A DNA stretch of 35,482 nt from an uncultured Desulfobacterales bacterium (lineage in GTDB: Bacteria > Desulfobacterota > Desulfobacteria > Desulfobacterales > JAHEIW01). The stretch is taken from NCBI GenBank assembly GCA_947259495.1, contig CAMYLV010000010.1, forward strand, positions 1 to 35,482, written 5' to 3'. The notes under the pieces were generated by a model, which saw only the letters and a list, made by a program, of their open reading frames with translations, did no database searches and was not told the origin of the DNA. The first letter of the stretch is position 1. Each line of letters begins with the position of its first letter. A program made the translations under genes and the position numbers. Below are positions 1-7,132 of this stretch, piece after piece.

Positions 1-218
1 AGCCATCCACGACCATACAACCAGATCATCTGACGCATGATTCGATCCCCGTTCCAGCGCGTGGTGATTTTCCATACCGGGAACAAAGCAGGAAAAAGAA
101 TTATGCTCAGCACCGTCCAGACCAGCATCAACGGCAAAACAGTCAAATTCATAAGAATCGTTATCCAAACGTCTGTTTGATGGCTGAATCGTAAGCATTG
201 CGGTCGCGAGATTTTCAT
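1..218 (-). CDS. Probable lysophospholipid acyltransferase, N-terminal fragment
   Basis: The reading frame starts at an ATG one base after the stop of the acyl carrier protein gene and runs off the left edge of the window, so only about 72 residues are visible. They show a short basic, polar N-terminus, one hydrophobic segment (about residues 20-45), then a basic stretch with the pattern RMIWLYGRGW. That layout is typical of the N-terminus of bacterial PlsC-like 1-acyl-glycerol-3-phosphate acyltransferases. The catalytic HX4D motif would lie outside the window, so the family call is an inference. Its position as last visible gene of an ACP/ketosynthase operon fits a role in transferring the finished acyl chain to a lipid acceptor. 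Confidence 0.6.
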   Translation of the reverse strand, partial: MKISRPQCLRFSHQTDVWITILMNLTVLPLMLVWTVLSIILFPALFPVWKITTRWNGDRIMRQMIWLYGRGW

Positions 219-219
219 A

Positions 220-477
220 CTAATTGTTTAATTCTTTTTTCTTATTGATCACAAAATCATGTATATCGCCTAAAGCGCGGATTTTCTGAATAGAATCATC
301 CTCGCGGATTTTGAATTGGAAGGCATTTTCCAAGACAACCACCATATCCACAATATCCAGGCTGTCCAGCTCTAAATCATCAAAGATTAATGCTTCCGGT
401 TTCATACTGTCACTACTCAGCTCGAACTCTTCGGCCAGACTTGTGTTAATTAAACCTATGATTTCCTGGTCAGTCAT
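220..477 (-). CDS. Acyl carrier protein
   Basis: This 85-residue acidic protein has the ACP fold signature. The phosphopantetheine attachment serine is S39 in the DSLD motif, followed by the hydrophobic helix DIVDMVVVLE, and the length is normal for a free-standing ACP. It would carry acyl intermediates as thioesters for the ketosynthases, ketoreductase and oxidoreductase encoded just upstream. Its start overlaps the end of the FabF-like gene by 8 bases and its stop is one base before the acyltransferase start, so translation is probably coupled. It is likely pathway-specific rather than the housekeeping AcpP, because no fabD/fabH/fabG housekeeping cluster surrounds it. Confidence 0.93.
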   Translation of the reverse strand: MTDQEIIGLINTSLAEEFELSSDSMKPEALIFDDLELDSLDIVDMVVVLENAFQFKIREDDSIQKIRALGDIHDFVINKKKELNN

Positions 478-1699
478 TTTGATATCTCCGTATTACGAGT
501 GACGAATTAACGCCGCCAAGGGCAAAATTATTTTTAATCGCTGTTTGAATGCTGGCTGTGCTCAATGTTCGAACATGGCGGATATTCGCGCATGATTCAT
601 CGACATTATCCAGATTCAGTGTCGGTATAAGACACCCCCGGTTCAGCATTTCCACCAAAGCTGCCAACTCCAGGGAACCGCTGGCGGCCATGGTATGGCC
701 CAGATGACCTTTCAATGAGCTTAGCGGCACCTTGCCGCCAAATAATTGATAAATGGCTTTGCTTTCAGCGATATCTCCCTGAAGCGTTGCAGTGGCATGG
801 GCATTGACATAGTCAATGCTTTCCGGAGTTAGGCCGGCGTCCTCCAGTGCCGTGCGCATACATCTCGCAATGGAGTCAGTATCCGGATTAGCGATGCTGG
901 AAGGATCCGAAACCGTCGCAAAGCCAATGATTTCAGCCAGGATGTTCACGCCCCGGGCGCTTGCCGACTCAAGAGATTCCAGAAGCAAAATACCGCTGCC
1001 CTCGGAGCAGACCACGCCGTCACGATCGCGGTCAAAAGGACGGGGCGTGCGATGGGGTTGGGCATTGAAATTGATCGATGCGGCATTCAACATGTCAAAC
1101 GTTCCCGTCGTCAGCGGGTGATATTCGTCAGCACCGCCGCAGAGCATGAACTGCTGCCTGCCCAAAGCAATCATTTCGTATCCATAGCCAACAGCCTGAC
1201 AGCCGGTCGAACAGGCCGCCGATGGTGATAGAATGCGGCCGGTAATTCCCAGTACCTGCGAAACATTGACGGCACAGGAGTGATTCATGATTTTAAAAAA
1301 AATTGTTGACTTGATCCGCTCCAGATCGCGCGTTGCTAAAAAATTTTTAAAAAACTCCTGGTTGGTCTGGGTGCTGCCGATAGTTGAGCCGATGGCAACA
1401 CCCATCTGACCGCTGGTGCATTCCGCCGCGCTCAATCCCGACTGTTGCAAGGCTTCCTGACTGGCCAGCGTGGCATAAACAGACATATTGGACATCGAGC
1501 GCCGGTACTTGCGGGGTATTTCTTTCGGGTCTATATCCGGCACCAGGCCGGCGACTTTGCTTCGGACCCCATTAATTGGGTCCAATTTGTCGACCTGCCT
1601 GACAGCACTGCGGCCGGCCATCAATGACTCGATCAGCAAATCCTGACCTTTGCCGTAAGGCGACACGGCTCCCATGCCTGTTATGACAACGCGTTTCAT
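470..1699 (-). CDS. Beta-ketoacyl-ACP synthase, FabF-like (KAS II type)
   Basis: The 409-residue protein is a condensing enzyme of the KAS I/II family. It has the N-terminal VVITGMGAVSP strand, the nucleophile C163 in AACSTGC, a first histidine H301 in NAHAT, and a lysine and second histidine (K330, H335) in LKGHLGHT. The complete Cys-His-His set predicts an active decarboxylating ketosynthase rather than a chain-length factor. The C-terminus keeps the glycine-rich loop FALGGVNSS. The ATG overlaps the TGA of the FAD oxidoreductase gene (ATGA), and the 3' end overlaps the ACP start. Together with the second ketosynthase at 3183-4403, it would extend the chain on the local ACP. Confidence 0.94.
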   Translation of the reverse strand: MKRVVITGMGAVSPYGKGQDLLIESLMAGRSAVRQVDKLDPINGVRSKVAGLVPDIDPKEIPRKYRRSMSNMSVYATLASQEALQQSGLSAAECTSGQMGVAIGSTIGSTQTNQEFFKNFLATRDLERIKSTIFFKIMNHSCAVNVSQVLGITGRILSPSAACSTGCQAVGYGYEMIALGRQQFMLCGGADEYHPLTTGTFDMLNAASINFNAQPHRTPRPFDRDRDGVVCSEGSGILLLESLESASARGVNILAEIIGFATVSDPSSIANPDTDSIARCMRTALEDAGLTPESIDYVNAHATATLQGDIAESKAIYQLFGGKVPLSSLKGHLGHTMAASGSLELAALVEMLNRGCLIPTLNLDNVDESCANIRHVRTLSTASIQTAIKNNFALGGVNSSLVIRRYQND

Positions 1700-3186
1700 C
1701 TATATTTCTGAATTTGTTTTAGAAGTTGTTTGTGTCCGATGATGAATCCGCAAACCAAAAAAGCCGAAATGATCGCACCCATAATCCCCGGTGCCACGAT
1801 GGCCTGACCGGCTAGATACAGATTTTTAGCCTTGGTCAACGGCAGTGGATTATATTGACCGATTTTATGCTTAACGCCATACATGCTGCCGAAGGGATTG
1901 TGGGTAAAATCCCTTAGGGTCAAAGATGTGGCACACTCGGCATGTTCAATATTTCCGGCAAGCTCCGGAATACTTCGTTCCATATGCTGTCTCAGTTTAA
2001 ATGCGATCTTTTCTTTAAACTGATAATATTCCAGGGGCCGCTTCCCCGAGATCGACTGGGACCAGGGTTCCGTATCGTTACGGGATGCGGGGACAATGCC
2101 GATCAATCCGGACTTTGTCACTTTGGAATCCTCCGGCAAGGAGCCGCATACATATAACGGCCGACTATTCAAGGGGTTATTCTCCCACAAACCGGTCAGG
2201 TTCCAATCGCTTGTCATCACCAGGTTATTGCGGATCAACATTTCGGGAACAGCACGACTGGCAATGTAAAGAATGTAGGCCGAGATGGTTTCCTCCAGTT
2301 GAAACAGACGCTTCCGGAAAGCCGGACGAAATGCAGATGTCGGCACCAGGTTTAATAATTCGATAGGATGGACAGTTGAAATGCAGCCACGGCAATTAAG
2401 AGTTTTGCCGTCCTGCAGGCGGATTCCCGCAGGCGAGGTATCGGGAGAAAAGATGATTTCGCTCACCCCTTGACCGCAATACACATCAACGTCCAATTTT
2501 TCCAGCTGTGATTCATATGCTTTTGTCAGAGAGCGTCCGCCCCCCTTGATGCCATGGACCGACTCGTAGTAGGAGCCGGCTATACACGCATGAAAGGCCA
2601 ACGGAACTTCCTCGGGTGGCACACCATGAAGCAGACAGTGAACCGAGAGCACCCATTTGAGGGCGGCATTGGTGGTAAGCCGATCTAAAAAATCTTTTAA
2701 GCTTGGACCGTGAAGGCCCTTAGGGGCACCGGAATCGAGAAAATCGGGGTTTAGATTAAGATAGGGAAAAGAATTGAACGTGTCTTTGACTGTTTGAAGG
2801 TATTCATTGATAGCGCTTGATTCCAGGGGAAACGCCTCAAGCAAACGTTCACGGATCCTTTCGTATCCGTAAGGAAAGCGCAGCTCAAAGCCCTCCTCTT
2901 GGCAGCGGATAAGGTCAAAGCCATCCGGATCAAAGGGCACTTTTTCCAATCTGTCGGAGAGTCCCAGATATTGGAACAAGGCGTCTAGTATTTCACCGTC
3001 GCCTAAACTGCCGGTGTAATGAAATCCGCTATCAAAATAAACGCCTTTGCGGGTAAATCCTCGGATTAGCGGGGCCGGTTTTTTGGCTTTTTCGACAAGC
3101 GCAACATGATAACCGTTTTGGGCCAGTATAATCGCTGTGGATAAACCTGAGACGCCGGCCCCGATAACGACGAAGTCGTACTTCAT
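1696..3186 (-). CDS. Phytoene desaturase/RetSat-like FAD-dependent oxidoreductase
   Basis: This is a 496-residue flavoprotein. A dinucleotide-binding GAGVSG motif lies at residues 9-14, after a beta strand, with an acidic residue (VALVEK) closing the second strand. A FTRKGVYFDSGFHY segment resembles the substrate-side motif of CrtI/CrtISO/retinol saturase enzymes. The C-terminal FAD-contact segment is YLAGQAIVAPGIMGA. I start it at the ATG at 3186 because this forms an ATGA overlap with the upstream stop and puts the Rossmann motif at the N-terminus; an in-frame start at 3210 would add only eight residues. Family members desaturate, saturate or isomerise polyene chains. In this operon the likely substrate is an ACP-bound or free acyl chain, which is inference. 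Confidence 0.88.
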   Translation of the reverse strand: MKYDFVVIGAGVSGLSTAIILAQNGYHVALVEKAKKPAPLIRGFTRKGVYFDSGFHYTGSLGDGEILDALFQYLGLSDRLEKVPFDPDGFDLIRCQEEGFELRFPYGYERIRERLLEAFPLESSAINEYLQTVKDTFNSFPYLNLNPDFLDSGAPKGLHGPSLKDFLDRLTTNAALKWVLSVHCLLHGVPPEEVPLAFHACIAGSYYESVHGIKGGGRSLTKAYESQLEKLDVDVYCGQGVSEIIFSPDTSPAGIRLQDGKTLNCRGCISTVHPIELLNLVPTSAFRPAFRKRLFQLEETISAYILYIASRAVPEMLIRNNLVMTSDWNLTGLWENNPLNSRPLYVCGSLPEDSKVTKSGLIGIVPASRNDTEPWSQSISGKRPLEYYQFKEKIAFKLRQHMERSIPELAGNIEHAECATSLTLRDFTHNPFGSMYGVKHKIGQYNPLPLTKAKNLYLAGQAIVAPGIMGAIISAFLVCGFIIGHKQLLKQIQKYR

Positions 3187-4403
3187 CCATCGAACCTCAA
3201 AATCAGACAAGAGTTTGTTCCGCCAAATCCGGCGGCATTACACATAATGGTTTCAGGTGGCCGCTGGATTGTTTCCGTCACAATATTCAATTTTCTAGAT
3301 TCTGCATCCGGTGTTTCAAAATTTAAATTTTTAGCGATAAATCCTTCCCGGGCCATAATAACCGAGTAAACCACGCTGGATGCGCCTGCCATCCAGAGTT
3401 CATGACCCGTCATGCCCTTGAGCGAAGATACCCATGGTGTTTGTGGTCCGAACACCTTAAATATGCTTTGCGCTTCCACCGAATCACCAACCGCTGTTGA
3501 GGTGGCATGCGCGCAGATATAATCAATATCGCCGGGTTGAAGGTGAGCCCGTGCCAACGTTTTTTGCATGGTCGTCCGCAGACCGTCATTGCTGGGAGCT
3601 GAAATATGAACGCCGTCTGAGGAAAATTCGTAAGCCGCTATTTTCCCTAAAATTTTGGCGCCTCTTTGTTTAGCCAGATCATACCGTTCCAATACAACGG
3701 CTGCCGCTCCACCGCTGGGAACCAAACCATCCCGGTTGGCGTCAAATGGGCGGCTGGCTGATGTCGGCTCCTCGGTGCGGGTGGAGAAGGCACCCAGGGC
3801 ATCAAAGCTGCACATGCATTCCCAATTTATTTCCTGGGCTCCCCCGCAGATGACGCGCTGCTGTCGGCCAAGGGTAATAAGATCCGCCGCCTGACCGATG
3901 GCATGTCCCCCGCTGGAACATGCCGAACTGATTGTCCAGCAGGCACCCTTCGTTTTTAGGATGGTATTAAGATTCATGGTAATATTAGAATTCATCGAGC
4001 GAAAAACGAGCCCACTGCCGATGGATTTGCTCTCCCCATGCTTGCGCAGCAGTGCCACCTGTTCTACCGCTGCCTGGCAGCTGGAATCACATCCGAATAT
4101 CAGCCCGGTTTCATGATTTTGAATGTCGTCCTCACCAAGTCCGGACATTGTCAATGCTTCGTCAACCGCCGCATAGGTTTGGATCGTAAAATCCGGCATG
4201 GTTTTGCGACGTTTGCGTGATAAGTAGTCGGTCGGGTTAAAATTTCGAACAGCGCCTGTCAGCGGACTGCGAAACCCCAGCTCCTGGCGCTTTTTATCGA
4301 TGACGATTCCAGATTTACCCTTGCGCAATGACGCCGAGACGCGGTTGGTATTGTTACCGAGGCAGGAAACGACACCGATACCTGTTATTGCTACTTCGTA
4401 CAT
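3183..4403 (-). CDS. Beta-ketoacyl-ACP synthase, FabB-like (KAS I type)
   Basis: This 406-residue condensing enzyme has nucleophile C162 in SSACSSGGH, H299 in CAHATS, and K329/H334 in LKGMTGHELWMAG. All catalytic residues are present. The C-terminal third (LNIVTET followed by NAAGFGGTNS) matches the FabB pattern better than the FabF pattern, and it is clearly different from the FabF-like protein two genes downstream, so the two probably have different chain-length or substrate preferences. A 120-base gap separates it from fabG upstream and contains a weak AGGA ribosome-binding site near the start. Its stop overlaps the start of the FAD oxidoreductase gene. Confidence 0.93.
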   Translation of the reverse strand: MYEVAITGIGVVSCLGNNTNRVSASLRKGKSGIVIDKKRQELGFRSPLTGAVRNFNPTDYLSRKRRKTMPDFTIQTYAAVDEALTMSGLGEDDIQNHETGLIFGCDSSCQAAVEQVALLRKHGESKSIGSGLVFRSMNSNITMNLNTILKTKGACWTISSACSSGGHAIGQAADLITLGRQQRVICGGAQEINWECMCSFDALGAFSTRTEEPTSASRPFDANRDGLVPSGGAAAVVLERYDLAKQRGAKILGKIAAYEFSSDGVHISAPSNDGLRTTMQKTLARAHLQPGDIDYICAHATSTAVGDSVEAQSIFKVFGPQTPWVSSLKGMTGHELWMAGASSVVYSVIMAREGFIAKNLNFETPDAESRKLNIVTETIQRPPETIMCNAAGFGGTNSCLILRFDG

Positions 4404-4525
4404 AAATTCCTACGGGTCCTTCAATGGAACACACCCTGCTATCGATGGGATGCGAGGTGCTGTTCTGGTGGTTTGGCAACAAGCAGCTGGCCTACTTACG
4501 ATCATTTCATCCGGGTAAAGCGAGA

Positions 4526-5254
4526 TTACATATAAATGCCTCCGTTGACACCAATGACTTGTCCTGTGATATACGAAGCGCTATCCGAGCTTAAAAAGCG
4601 GACAACATTGGCGACTTCATCAGCAGTTCCAAATCGCTGCAAGGGGATCAGCGGTAAGACTTTATCCTTGGGCACATCTTTAATCATTTCCGTTTCAATA
4701 AAACCCGGCGAAACCGCATTAACCAGAATGTTGCGTTTCGCAACTTCTGCCGCCAGCGCTTTGGTGGCGCCGATCAGGCCGGCCTTGGCGGTTGAATAAT
4801 TCACCTGGCCGGGCATGCCGCATTGTCCGGAAGTAGATACGATATTGATAATACGACCCTTCCGTTTCCTCAGCATGCCCATTATGACCCCTTTGGTGAT
4901 CTGAAAAAAACCATCCAGAGAAACTGATAGTACGTCCTTCCAATCTTGTTGACTCATCCAGATCATGAGCAAGTCTCTATTACAGCCGGCATTATTGACC
5001 AGAATGTCAGGTGTTTCTTTTTCCAGCAGTGGATACAGAACATTTTGGGTAGCGTCAGGGTCGGCAACATCAAATGGCAGCAGCCGGCACTGCCGGCCGG
5101 TTTCTTTAACTATTTTCTTGACTTGTTCCGCAGCGTCGTGATCTTTCCGGTAATTGATCCATATGTCAAAACCATCTTTGGCGAGGCCGGCAGCAATGGC
5201 CGCCCCGATTCCTTTGCTTGCCCCGGTCACCAGGGCAATTCTGCGATCACCCAT
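4526..5254 (-). CDS. 3-oxoacyl-ACP reductase, FabG-like SDR
   Basis: This is a classical short-chain dehydrogenase/reductase of 242 residues. It has TGASKGIG (10-17) for NADP(H), NNAG (87-90), and the catalytic set S140, Y153, K157. The C-terminal ITGQVIGVNGG is characteristic of FabG. I choose the ATG at 5254, preceded by AAGGGAAG at good spacing, over an in-frame TTG at 5278 that would overlap the lipoprotein gene. It should reduce the 3-ketoacyl product of the neighbouring ketosynthases. No dehydratase (FabZ/FabA) or enoyl reductase is visible in the window, so these steps are either encoded beyond the left edge or borrowed from primary metabolism. Confidence 0.93.
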   Translation of the reverse strand: MGDRRIALVTGASKGIGAAIAAGLAKDGFDIWINYRKDHDAAEQVKKIVKETGRQCRLLPFDVADPDATQNVLYPLLEKETPDILVNNAGCNRDLLMIWMSQQDWKDVLSVSLDGFFQITKGVIMGMLRKRKGRIINIVSTSGQCGMPGQVNYSTAKAGLIGATKALAAEVAKRNILVNAVSPGFIETEMIKDVPKDKVLPLIPLQRFGTADEVANVVRFLSSDSASYITGQVIGVNGGIYM

Positions 5255-5264
5255 TTTACTTCCC

Positions 5265-5855
5265 TTATTGATAGTCAATATCTATTACCTTGTGGTTATC
5301 ATTAAATTTAACGGCCATTGATTTCCATCGATTGCGCCAGTAAATCCAGGTGTTACTCTCTAAAGAAGGCGTTTGATGGGCAGCCGGGTAACCGAGGGCT
5401 ATTCGCACACCATTTTTTGTCATGCCAGGATAGGCTTTACCCTCTTTAATACCCTTTTGATCAATTCTAGATAGGCGATTTAATTTGACTTTTTGGGGAG
5501 ATGCAATCAATTCAATATATTGACTGCCACTCATGCCCATATTTCTTGGGTTGTATTCGAAAAAGATTTGGCGCCCATCCACCAATCTTTTAATTGTCAA
5601 TCCCCTGTGATAGCTGCCGAATTCAACGGCGGAGTTTACCGGTAAAATAAAATGTCCATTTCCGGAATCCGTCCAATTCGCATAACTGGCTTTGCTGTCG
5701 CGTATTCCTTGTTGGGCATGAATGTTGTTTTGAAGAAATAATTTTTTTCCTTCATGTGGCTTTAGGGAAGTCTGGGTTGCTCCGCTGCAGGCTTGAATAA
5801 TGATAAACAGAATAAAAATGGCGCCAAAACATATGTTGGATCGTTTTAAATGCAT
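5265..5855 (-). CDS. Outer-membrane lipoprotein with OmlA/SmpA (BamE)-like C-terminal domain
   Basis: The 196-residue product has a basic N-terminus, a hydrophobic segment and a lipobox-like IQAC with the modifiable cysteine at C23, so it is probably lipidated. The C-terminal part (about residues 137-196: YPGMTKNGVRIALGYP and a later WIYWRNRW) resembles the SmpA/OmlA fold, where a GMT motif starts the domain. The middle region is unassigned. It is the first gene of the ketosynthase operon, ten bases from fabG, with an AAGGAAAG ribosome-binding site and a sigma-54-type promoter upstream. A lipoprotein at the head of a lipid-making operon suggests that the product reaches the envelope. The specific role is unknown. 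Confidence 0.8.
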   Translation of the reverse strand: MHLKRSNICFGAIFILFIIIQACSGATQTSLKPHEGKKLFLQNNIHAQQGIRDSKASYANWTDSGNGHFILPVNSAVEFGSYHRGLTIKRLVDGRQIFFEYNPRNMGMSGSQYIELIASPQKVKLNRLSRIDQKGIKEGKAYPGMTKNGVRIALGYPAAHQTPSLESNTWIYWRNRWKSMAVKFNDNHKVIDIDYQ

Positions 5856-5964
5856 TGCTTTCCTTCTTTTCTTTTTTTGGTTTATATGGTTGTGATCCTA
5901 CTGGGCGATGCTCTAAAGGATCGGATGATAAAATCGTGTGCCGTATAAAATTGTTGTTAGAAAA

Positions 5965-5980
5965 TGCAATAAATATGCCA
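5965..5980 (-). promoter_or_regulatory. Candidate sigma-54 (-24/-12) promoter of the lipid operon
   Basis: Read on the minus strand the sequence is TGGCATATTTATTGCA. It matches the RpoN consensus TGGCAY-N5-TTGCA at every defined base with exact GG-to-GC spacing. It sits about 110 bases upstream of the lipoprotein ATG, in an AT-rich intergenic stretch. If real, the operon needs an enhancer-binding activator. No such activator gene lies in the window. Confidence 0.55.
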
Positions 5981-6132
5981 GTAGTTTTTCGAATTTAATT
6001 TTTCTAAGTTATTAAAATTATTAATAAATAAGAAGCAACGGTGTAAGCGGATGAAAAGCCTGAGGAGAAGCGTCCAAATTCACGGTCAATTTTATGACAT
6101 CTAGGGGTTCGGATTCATCAAATAGCGTTTGA

Positions 6133-6840
6133 AAATCGAAGAGGCGCCGCCATCTGATTTCCCTTGCATATAAGGTTGGCTGGCGGGTTTCAGGAATACG
6201 TAGCTTAACCTGGAGCCAGGTGGATCTTAACCAGGGTATCGTAAGGCTCGAGGCCGGAGGAACCAAAAATGCAGAAGGTCGCACCGTTTATCTCGATGAT
6301 GAATTAAGACAAATTTTCAAGCAACAATTCGCGACCAGAAAAAAGCAAAAAAAGTTAATCCTGTATGTTTTTCCAAACAAAGAAGGAGACGGCAAAATCG
6401 GTGATTTTAGAGGCGCCTGGAAGGCGTCCTGCGAAAAAGCCGGCATCGGTAAAAAGTTTTTCCATGACTTCAGGAGAACTGCGGTCAGAAATATGATTCG
6501 ATCCGGCATCCCCGAGCGGGTTGCCATGATGATATCCGGTCACAAGACCCGATCGGTATTTGATCGCTACAACATTGTCAGCGATTGGGTTTTCCAAACC
6601 GGGTGCTTCGCAGCCGGTTTCACCCGCAACGATTGGGGCACTTCGCGCCCCTGTATTTTACCGCCTGTGGCGGTAAAATCCAAGCCACCCGCTGTGCGGG
6701 TGGTCGTTGAACCGGATCTTCAAATGGCTGCAAAATTGCAGGAAGAATATTTGAAGTCCGCCACGGGCACAAAACAGGCACAATTGCTGAATTTTAAGAA
6801 AAAAAATGGATCAACCACTACATTAGACAATAGTGATTAA
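6133..6840 (+). pseudogene. Tyrosine recombinase (phage-type integrase), 5'-truncated, with in-frame hairpin insertion
   Basis: Only the C-terminal catalytic domain remains. The frame is open from a stop at 6130, and homology starts with GWRVSGIRSLTW (the first active-site Arg) and runs through TKNAEGRTVYL, HDFRRTAVRN (second Arg), SGHKTRSVFDRY (His and catalytic Tyr), and a tail with LQEEYLKSATGT. The first possible start, a GTG at 6220, lies after the first Arg. No N-terminal DNA-binding domain was found in any frame upstream. Between RYNIVSD and the expected DLQ, about 43 codons (6586-6714) made entirely of hairpins interrupt the protein without shifting the frame. The gene is probably dead. 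It lies 15 bases from tRNA-Leu, as expected for an island integrase. Confidence 0.82.
6586..6714. repeat. Hairpin-rich insertion inside the recombinase fragment
   Basis: About 129 bases hold four successive inverted repeats: AAACCGG/CCGGTTT, GGGGC/GCCCC, the 11-bp arms ATTTTACCGCC/GGCGGTAAAAT around TGT, and CCACCCGC/GCGGGTGG around TGT. The codon GAT occurs at both edges (6583-6585 and 6715-6717), which could be a 3-bp target duplication. The length is a multiple of three and contains no stop in the host frame. Confidence 0.7.
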
Positions 6841-6855
6841 CCTATTGATTTTACA

Positions 6856-6943
6856 TGGTGCCCGGGGCCGGAATTGAACCGGCACGGCACTTAGTACCGA
6901 GGGATTTTAAGTCCCTTGCGTCTACCATTTCCGCCACCCGGGC
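6856..6943 (-). tRNA. tRNA-Leu (anticodon UAA)
   Basis: On the minus strand the gene runs from GCCCGGGTGGCGGAAATGG to an encoded CCA. The acceptor stem is GCCCGGG paired with CCCGGGC. The anticodon loop CTTAAAA gives UAA, a long variable arm (CGGTACTAAGTGCCG) is typical of leucine tRNA, and the T arm is GCCGGTTCAATTCCGGC. All parts appear intact. The 3' end faces the recombinase fragment. Confidence 0.97.
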
Positions 6944-7001
6944 GATTATGCCGTTTTCCATTAATAATAATGTTCCAAAATACGGAAGGTCGGCATAAAT
7001 G

Positions 7002-7030
7002 ATTGTAAAAAAAACATTTCAATACCGCAA
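7002..7030 (-). promoter_or_regulatory. Candidate sigma-70 promoter for tRNA-Leu
   Basis: On the minus strand there is TTGCGG, a 17-base spacer, then TACAAT, with the -10 about 60 bases upstream of the tRNA 5' end. The -10 matches 5/6 and the -35 is weak. Confidence 0.4.
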
Positions 7031-7132
7031 CGTTTTTTTGACAACCAATATAAAGCTACAAGGTCTGATACCTGAAACGAGGCGGGTTTTCAAGAAAAAA
7101 TAAATGCAGGTTTAGCCGGCCTGTTGAAAGAT

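Noticed and set aside
6021-6284. Open frame on the minus strand opposite the start of the recombinase fragment
   Set aside because: Its first half is antisense to recombinase sequence. The tail (6021-6137) looks protein-like but has no own start, ribosome-binding site or recognisable family, so it is at best a remnant.
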